The notes below the pieces were generated by a model. It had not been told where the DNA came from, searched no databases, and saw only the letters and a program-made list of their open reading frames with translations. Positions 7,609-10,617 of a DNA stretch of 10,617 nt are shown here, piece by piece; positions within the stretch are counted from its first letter, which is position 1; each line of letters starts with the position of its first letter. The translations under genes were made by a program, and so were the position numbers. This DNA is from Armatimonadota bacterium (lineage in GTDB: Bacteria; Armatimonadota; Hebobacteria; Hebobacterales; WVXJ01): the NCBI GenBank assembly GCA_011773575.1, contig WVXJ01000138.1, positions 8,594 to 19,210 of the forward strand. The letters run 5' to 3'.

Positions 7609-9075
7609 TTGAGCCGGATTCCTTCAGTCCGCCTGCAGGTTCTCAATGAAGCGCCAATCAATCCAAAGGGCGAGTTTGTCCTCTACTGGATGCTGGCCAA
7701 CCGTCGGACCACGTGGAACTTCAGCCTTGAGAGAGCGGTGGAATGGTCACGTGAATTGGATAAGCCGCTGCTCCTCCTGGAAACCCTTCATTGCTGGCAT
7801 GGCTGGGCGAATGACCGCATGGCGAGTTTTGCTGTGGAAGGGATGGTTGACACCGCCAAGCGACTGGAGGGTTCCGCCGCCTGCTATTATCCGTATGTAG
7901 AACCGGTCTTGGGTGAGGCGCAGAAGTTGCTGAAAGCGCTTGCCGACCGTACTTGTGTGGTCGTAACCGATGAGTTCCCCACCTCAGTTGTCCCTTCTCT
8001 TGCTGCAGATGCCGCAAGAAGCCTGTCGATTCGCCTCGAGCAGGTGGATTCAAATGGACTGTTGCCCCTGCGGGCGACGAATCAGGTGTTTCCAACAGCG
8101 CACTCATTCCGGCGATTTCTCCAGAGGACATTGCCTGCCGAACTGGATCAGTTCCCCAAGGCGAATCCGCTTGCAAAAATCCGTCTGCGCCCTCTGCGAA
8201 AGATTCCCAATGAAGTCCGCCGGAAATGGCCGACGGCTTCCGACCGGTTGCTTCGTGGAGACGGGAATATGCTGGCGAGTCTTCCCATTGGCCATTCCGT
8301 GTCTCCGGTAAGTACGCGGGGTGGCGCAAAGGCGGCGCAAGCGGCGCTCCGGCGGTTTCTCAAAGAGCGACTTACAAGATACCCTGAAGAACGCAACCAG
8401 CCCGAAGAGGAGGTTGTCAGCGGACTTTCGCCCTACCTGCACTTCGGGCACATATCGGCACATGATATCTTCACACAGTTGATGGCTCACGAGAACTGGA
8501 AAAAGAGCAGACTTGCTTCCAGAGCAACCGGCGGCCGCAGCGGCTGGTGGAGAGCGAGCCCGGCGGCGGAGGCTTTCCTGGATCAACTTATCACCTGGCG
8601 GGAAGTCGGCTATAACATGTGTTCAAAACGAACCGATTACGACAAATATGAATCACTGCCGGAATGGGCGCGCAAGACCCTGGCGGAACATCGCAGCGAT
8701 CCGAGAATTCCGCTCTATGACCTTGAGGATTTCGAAGCAGGCCGCACCCATGATGATTTATGGAACGCGGCTCAAATGCAACTGGTCCGCGAAGGCCGGC
8801 TCCACAACTACCTTCGGATGCTGTGGGGAAAGAAGATTCTCCACTGGTCAGCAAGCCCGCAAGAGGCGCTGGCGATAATGATTGAACTCAACAACAAGTA
8901 CGCCCTCGACGGCCAAAATCCGAACTCCTACAGCGGCATCTTCTGGATCCTGGGCCGGTATGACCGGCCGTGGGGACCCGTGCGGCCCATCTTCGGCAGT
9001 GTCCGCTACATGAGTTCAGAGAACACCGCTCGCAAGGTGCGGGTCAAAGACTACATCCGAAAATATGCGCCGTAA
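7609..9075 (+). CDS. DNA photolyase, class II-like (CPD photolyase)
   Basis: Likely repairs UV-induced cyclobutane pyrimidine dimers using light and FAD. It has 488 residues from the TTG at 7609, near the usual class II length. The N-terminal Rossmann-like part opens with FVLYWMLANRRTTWNFSLERA (residues 23-43), where classical class II enzymes read like YWM..DQR..DNWAL. The FAD-binding helical half carries SGLSPYLHFGHIS (271-283), FLDQLITWREVGYNMC (323-338), ESLPEWARKTLAEHRSDPR (348-366), HNYLRMLWGKKILHW (399-413) and NNKYALDGQNPNSYSGIFW (428-446). It ends with DRPWG..RPIFGSVRYMSS (452-470). These match the class II order rather than class I or cryptochromes. The usual RREL..NF segment is replaced by TWREVGYN, so this is a divergent branch. 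It follows the ATPase by 43 bases with no terminator seen, so read-through from the export operon is possible. Family is secure; exact lesion specificity is inferred. Confidence 0.9.
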   Translation: MSRIPSVRLQVLNEAPINPKGEFVLYWMLANRRTTWNFSLERAVEWSRELDKPLLLLETLHCWHGWANDRMASFAVEGMVDTAKRLEGSAACYYPYVEPVLGEAQKLLKALADRTCVVVTDEFPTSVVPSLAADAARSLSIRLEQVDSNGLLPLRATNQVFPTAHSFRRFLQRTLPAELDQFPKANPLAKIRLRPLRKIPNEVRRKWPTASDRLLRGDGNMLASLPIGHSVSPVSTRGGAKAAQAALRRFLKERLTRYPEERNQPEEEVVSGLSPYLHFGHISAHDIFTQLMAHENWKKSRLASRATGGRSGWWRASPAAEAFLDQLITWREVGYNMCSKRTDYDKYESLPEWARKTLAEHRSDPRIPLYDLEDFEAGRTHDDLWNAAQMQLVREGRLHNYLRMLWGKKILHWSASPQEALAIMIELNNKYALDGQNPNSYSGIFWILGRYDRPWGPVRPIFGSVRYMSSENTARKVRVKDYIRKYAP

Positions 9076-9108
9076 TTATTTTTGGTTGCGCATTGAGTTG
9101 CCGAAAGA

Positions 9109-9465
9109 TCACATTCCGTGTTCATGCTCGGAATGGTTTTCATCTGCCTCTCCGCCCCCGGCCTTTTCCGCCTCTTCCAGCGGCACGAGTTTCATTTTGC
9201 AGATGCTGCAGCGAGCATTCGGGTCCAGTGAAACCTGATCCTTGTGTTCCTCCATGGGGCAGGCATATACCGGTTTGTTATCGGGGTTTTCCAGTTCTCC
9301 GGCCGACACGGTATAGACCACTTCCTCCATTGGCGCCTGTGCTGTTGAGGCGCCGGTTGGCTGAGGTGCGCCGGATTCCGTTTTTCCTGCGCAGCCGATG
9401 AGGGCGAAGGCGGCGATACTCACTACCGCTAAAAGACAAATCGTCCTCAGAAGATATGTATTCAT
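9109..9465 (-). CDS. Lipoprotein with heavy-metal-binding domain (HMBD-like)
   Basis: Small exported lipoprotein, 118 residues, likely to bind a metal ion in the periplasm. A signal peptide (MNTYLLRTICLLAVVSIAAFA) ends in the lipobox LIGC with Cys25 as the lipidated residue. A Pro/Thr/Ala-rich linker follows, then a single metal-binding unit: CPMEEH (69-74) and CSICKMKLVP (86-95). This matches the family pattern CPM..H....C..C.M.LVP found on CusB-type adaptors and copper ATPases. It differs from the common form in having Ser for Pro and Lys for Gly in the second half. The tail ENHSEHEHGM is His-rich and could add metal ligands. The start is backed by AGGAGG just upstream on the - strand (within 9470-9477). 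It lies 123 bases downstream of a CusA-type sequence on the same strand, which fits a role in copper or other heavy-metal handling. Metal identity is inferred. Confidence 0.85.
   Translation of the reverse strand: MNTYLLRTICLLAVVSIAAFALIGCAGKTESGAPQPTGASTAQAPMEEVVYTVSAGELENPDNKPVYACPMEEHKDQVSLDPNARCSICKMKLVPLEEAEKAGGGEADENHSEHEHGM
9112..9135 (+). terminator. Possible weak terminator after the photolyase gene
   Basis: CATTCCG (9112-9118) and CGGAATG (9129-9135) form a perfect 7-base-pair stem with a 10-base loop. On the + strand the stem is followed by GTTTT. It lies 37 bases after the photolyase stop, inside the last codons of the convergent lipoprotein gene. The T-run is short, so efficiency is doubtful. 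Confidence 0.3.
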
Positions 9466-9498
9466 CTTGCCTCCTTTATGTGGCAGTGTATGTTCTTC

Positions 9499-9527
9499 AA
9501 TATGCTCGTTCTTGTTTCCACTGTCAA
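9499..9527 (-). promoter_or_regulatory. Sigma70-like promoter for the lipoprotein gene
   Basis: Read on the - strand, a perfect -35 TTGACA (9522-9527), a 17-base spacer and a -10 CATATT (9499-9504, four of six consensus bases) lie about 35 bases before the ATG. This would give a short leader of roughly 25-30 bases with the ribosome binding site in it. The fit is unusually good for GC-rich DNA and suggests the lipoprotein can be transcribed apart from the upstream CusA-type ORF. No operator repeat was seen. Confidence 0.5.
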
Positions 9528-9588
9528 TGGTCGAAGAATGTTTGGTGTGCCTGTATCATGGCGGGAGGCTGTCAGGTGAAACAAACCC

Positions 9589-10617
9589 TCACTCCTCCGG
9601 GGAGTGGCGCGATACCTCACGCCCTTTCCACATCATATAGATGGCGGGGATCACCGCCAGGGTAAGTATCGTGGAGGAGATCATCCCACCGATCATCGGA
9701 GCGGCGATGCGTTTCATGACATCCGCCCCGGTCCCCACGCTCCACATAATCGGCAGCAGCCCCATCATAATCGCCATTACGGTCATGACTTTGGGCCTTA
9801 CCCGCTGTACCGCTCCCTCGATAACCGCATCCTCCAGGTCGGCGATGCCGCGCATCTGGCCGGCATTTTTCACGCGGTCATAGGCCTCATCCAAATAGAC
9901 GATCATCACTACTCCCGTCTCCGCCGCCACTCCGGCGAGTGCGATAACCCCCACCCAGACTGCTGTACTTAGATTATAGTCGAGGAAGTGCAGCAGCCAG
10001 AAACTTCCCACTGCCGCAAACGGCACCGACAACAGCACGATTCCCGCCTCCGCCACCGATCCGAAATTCATAAACAGCAGGACGAAAATGATGATCAGGG
10101 TCAAGGGCAGCACTATCCTCAGCCGTTTGGCGATCCGCTGCATCGCCTCGTATTCTCCCGTCCAGGTCAGATACCATGGCAGCACCGGCCCGCCCAGAAG
10201 CAGTGCCGCCGCAAAGACGATGAATGTATCCCGGATGATTTGTAATCCCTCCGATCTGAAGCGAATGAGAAGCCAGACCGTGAGAAGTATGACGAGAATC
10301 AGCGAAATCGCCTTCGCTGCCAACAGGTGATGCTTGGTCACCATTTTCAGCATCTCATTGAGGATCAGCAGCACACTGGCATTCTCCTGCCACTTTCGTA
10401 GGTACACGCTCAGTCCGCCAAAGATCGAAAGGCCGCCACCCAGGAATGGCATGACCACCGCCAGACAAGCACCCACTACCCAAGTCAGGTATCGCCAACC
10501 ATATCGCCTTACCAGGAAAGGCAGGGCCAACAGCCCATAGCCCTTGGTCATGATTGACAGGCCCAGCGCAATGGCGGATCGGGAGAGAGCGCGGTTATCG
10601 GATGAGGGCATCAATAG
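9589..10617 (-). CDS. Chimeric ORF: GT-C glycosyltransferase piece fused to the C-terminal end of a CusA-type RND pump (partial)
   Basis: The frame is open to the right edge of the window; TTG (10612-10614) and ATG (10609-10611) near the edge are possible but unsupported starts. Numbering from that TTG, 341 residues are visible. Residues about 152-341 are clearly the C-terminal part of a heavy-metal RND pump: GEYEAMQR (153-160), five membrane helices, AGVAAETGVVM (227-237), VRPKVMTVMA (272-281) and MWSVGTGADVMKRIAAPM (290-307). Glu232 and Lys275 correspond to proton-relay residues of CusA. A whole CusA has about 1,040 residues, so over 800, including the porter domain and the other relay Asp, are missing. 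Residues 1-151 are instead strongly hydrophobic and look like a GT87/GT-C membrane glycosyltransferase: MTKGYGLLALPFLVRR (22-37), RKWQENASVLLIL (73-85), GGPVLPWYLTW (141-151). The two parts join in frame at PWYLTW|TGEYE (about 10162-10180). As it stands it should not pump metal. Confidence 0.8.
   Translation of the reverse strand, partial: LLMPSSDNRALSRSAIALGLSIMTKGYGLLALPFLVRRYGWRYLTWVVGACLAVVMPFLGGGLSIFGGLSVYLRKWQENASVLLILNEMLKMVTKHHLLAAKAISLILVILLTVWLLIRFRSEGLQIIRDTFIVFAAALLLGGPVLPWYLTWTGEYEAMQRIAKRLRIVLPLTLIIIFVLLFMNFGSVAEAGIVLLSVPFAAVGSFWLLHFLDYNLSTAVWVGVIALAGVAAETGVVMIVYLDEAYDRVKNAGQMRGIADLEDAVIEGAVQRVRPKVMTVMAIMMGLLPIMWSVGTGADVMKRIAAPMIGGMISSTILTLAVIPAIYMMWKGREVSRHSPEE
9590..9606 (-). 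terminator. Possible weak terminator at the end of the CusA-type ORF
   Basis: On the - strand, CACTCC-CCGGA-GGAGTG forms a 6-base-pair stem that overlaps the stop codon of the CusA-type ORF and is followed by AGGGTTTGTTT. The T-run is interrupted, so this is at best partial. It would fit with the lipoprotein having its own promoter downstream. Confidence 0.25.

Noticed and set aside
1..10617. CRISPR array, insertion sequence, tRNA or phage genes
   Set aside because: No regularly spaced direct repeats, terminal inverted repeats with a transposase, tRNA-like fold or recognisable phage protein was seen when reading both strands.

Overview
The window appears to be chromosomal DNA from a GC-rich, Gram-negative-type (diderm) bacterium, possibly from a poorly sampled phylum or a metagenome assembly. 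The support is a MacA/MacB-type export operon, a lipoprotein with a metal-binding motif, and the C-terminal end of a CusA-type heavy-metal RND pump. I cannot name the phylum from the sequence.

Left part (1-7565, + strand). The 3' end of an unrecognised gene is followed after 12 bases by a compact export operon: double-length FtsX/MacB-like permease 1 (424-2910), MacA-like membrane fusion protein (2921-4156), a 35-codon ORF overlapping the fusion protein stop (4149-4256), double-length permease 2 (4281-6842) and a LolD/MacB-type ATPase (6864-7565). Both permeases are internally duplicated (two periplasmic core domains, two FtsX cores) and are paralogues. One ATPase and one fusion protein presumably serve both. 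No outer-membrane (TolC-like) gene is in the window. The substrate cannot be read from the sequence.

Middle (7609-9075, + strand). A class II-like DNA photolyase follows 43 bases after the ATPase. It starts at TTG behind a perfect AAGGAGG ribosome binding site and may be the last gene of the same transcript.

Right part (9109-10617, - strand). Convergent to the photolyase are a small lipoprotein with a CPM..H/C..C heavy-metal-binding motif, which has its own sigma70-like promoter, and upstream of it an ORF open to the right edge of the window. The last ~190 residues of that ORF are the C-terminal membrane half of a CusA/CzcA-type RND pump. Its first ~150 residues are a piece of a GT-C-type (GT87-like) membrane glycosyltransferase. 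The join is in frame, at a shared Tyr-Leu-Thr-Trp, and is the most unusual thing in the window: either a real recombination product or an assembly chimera.

No tRNA, rRNA, CRISPR array, insertion sequence or phage gene was seen. The most noteworthy points are the chimeric ORF, the twin double permeases around one fusion protein, and the small ORF plus hairpin between the fusion protein and permease 2.
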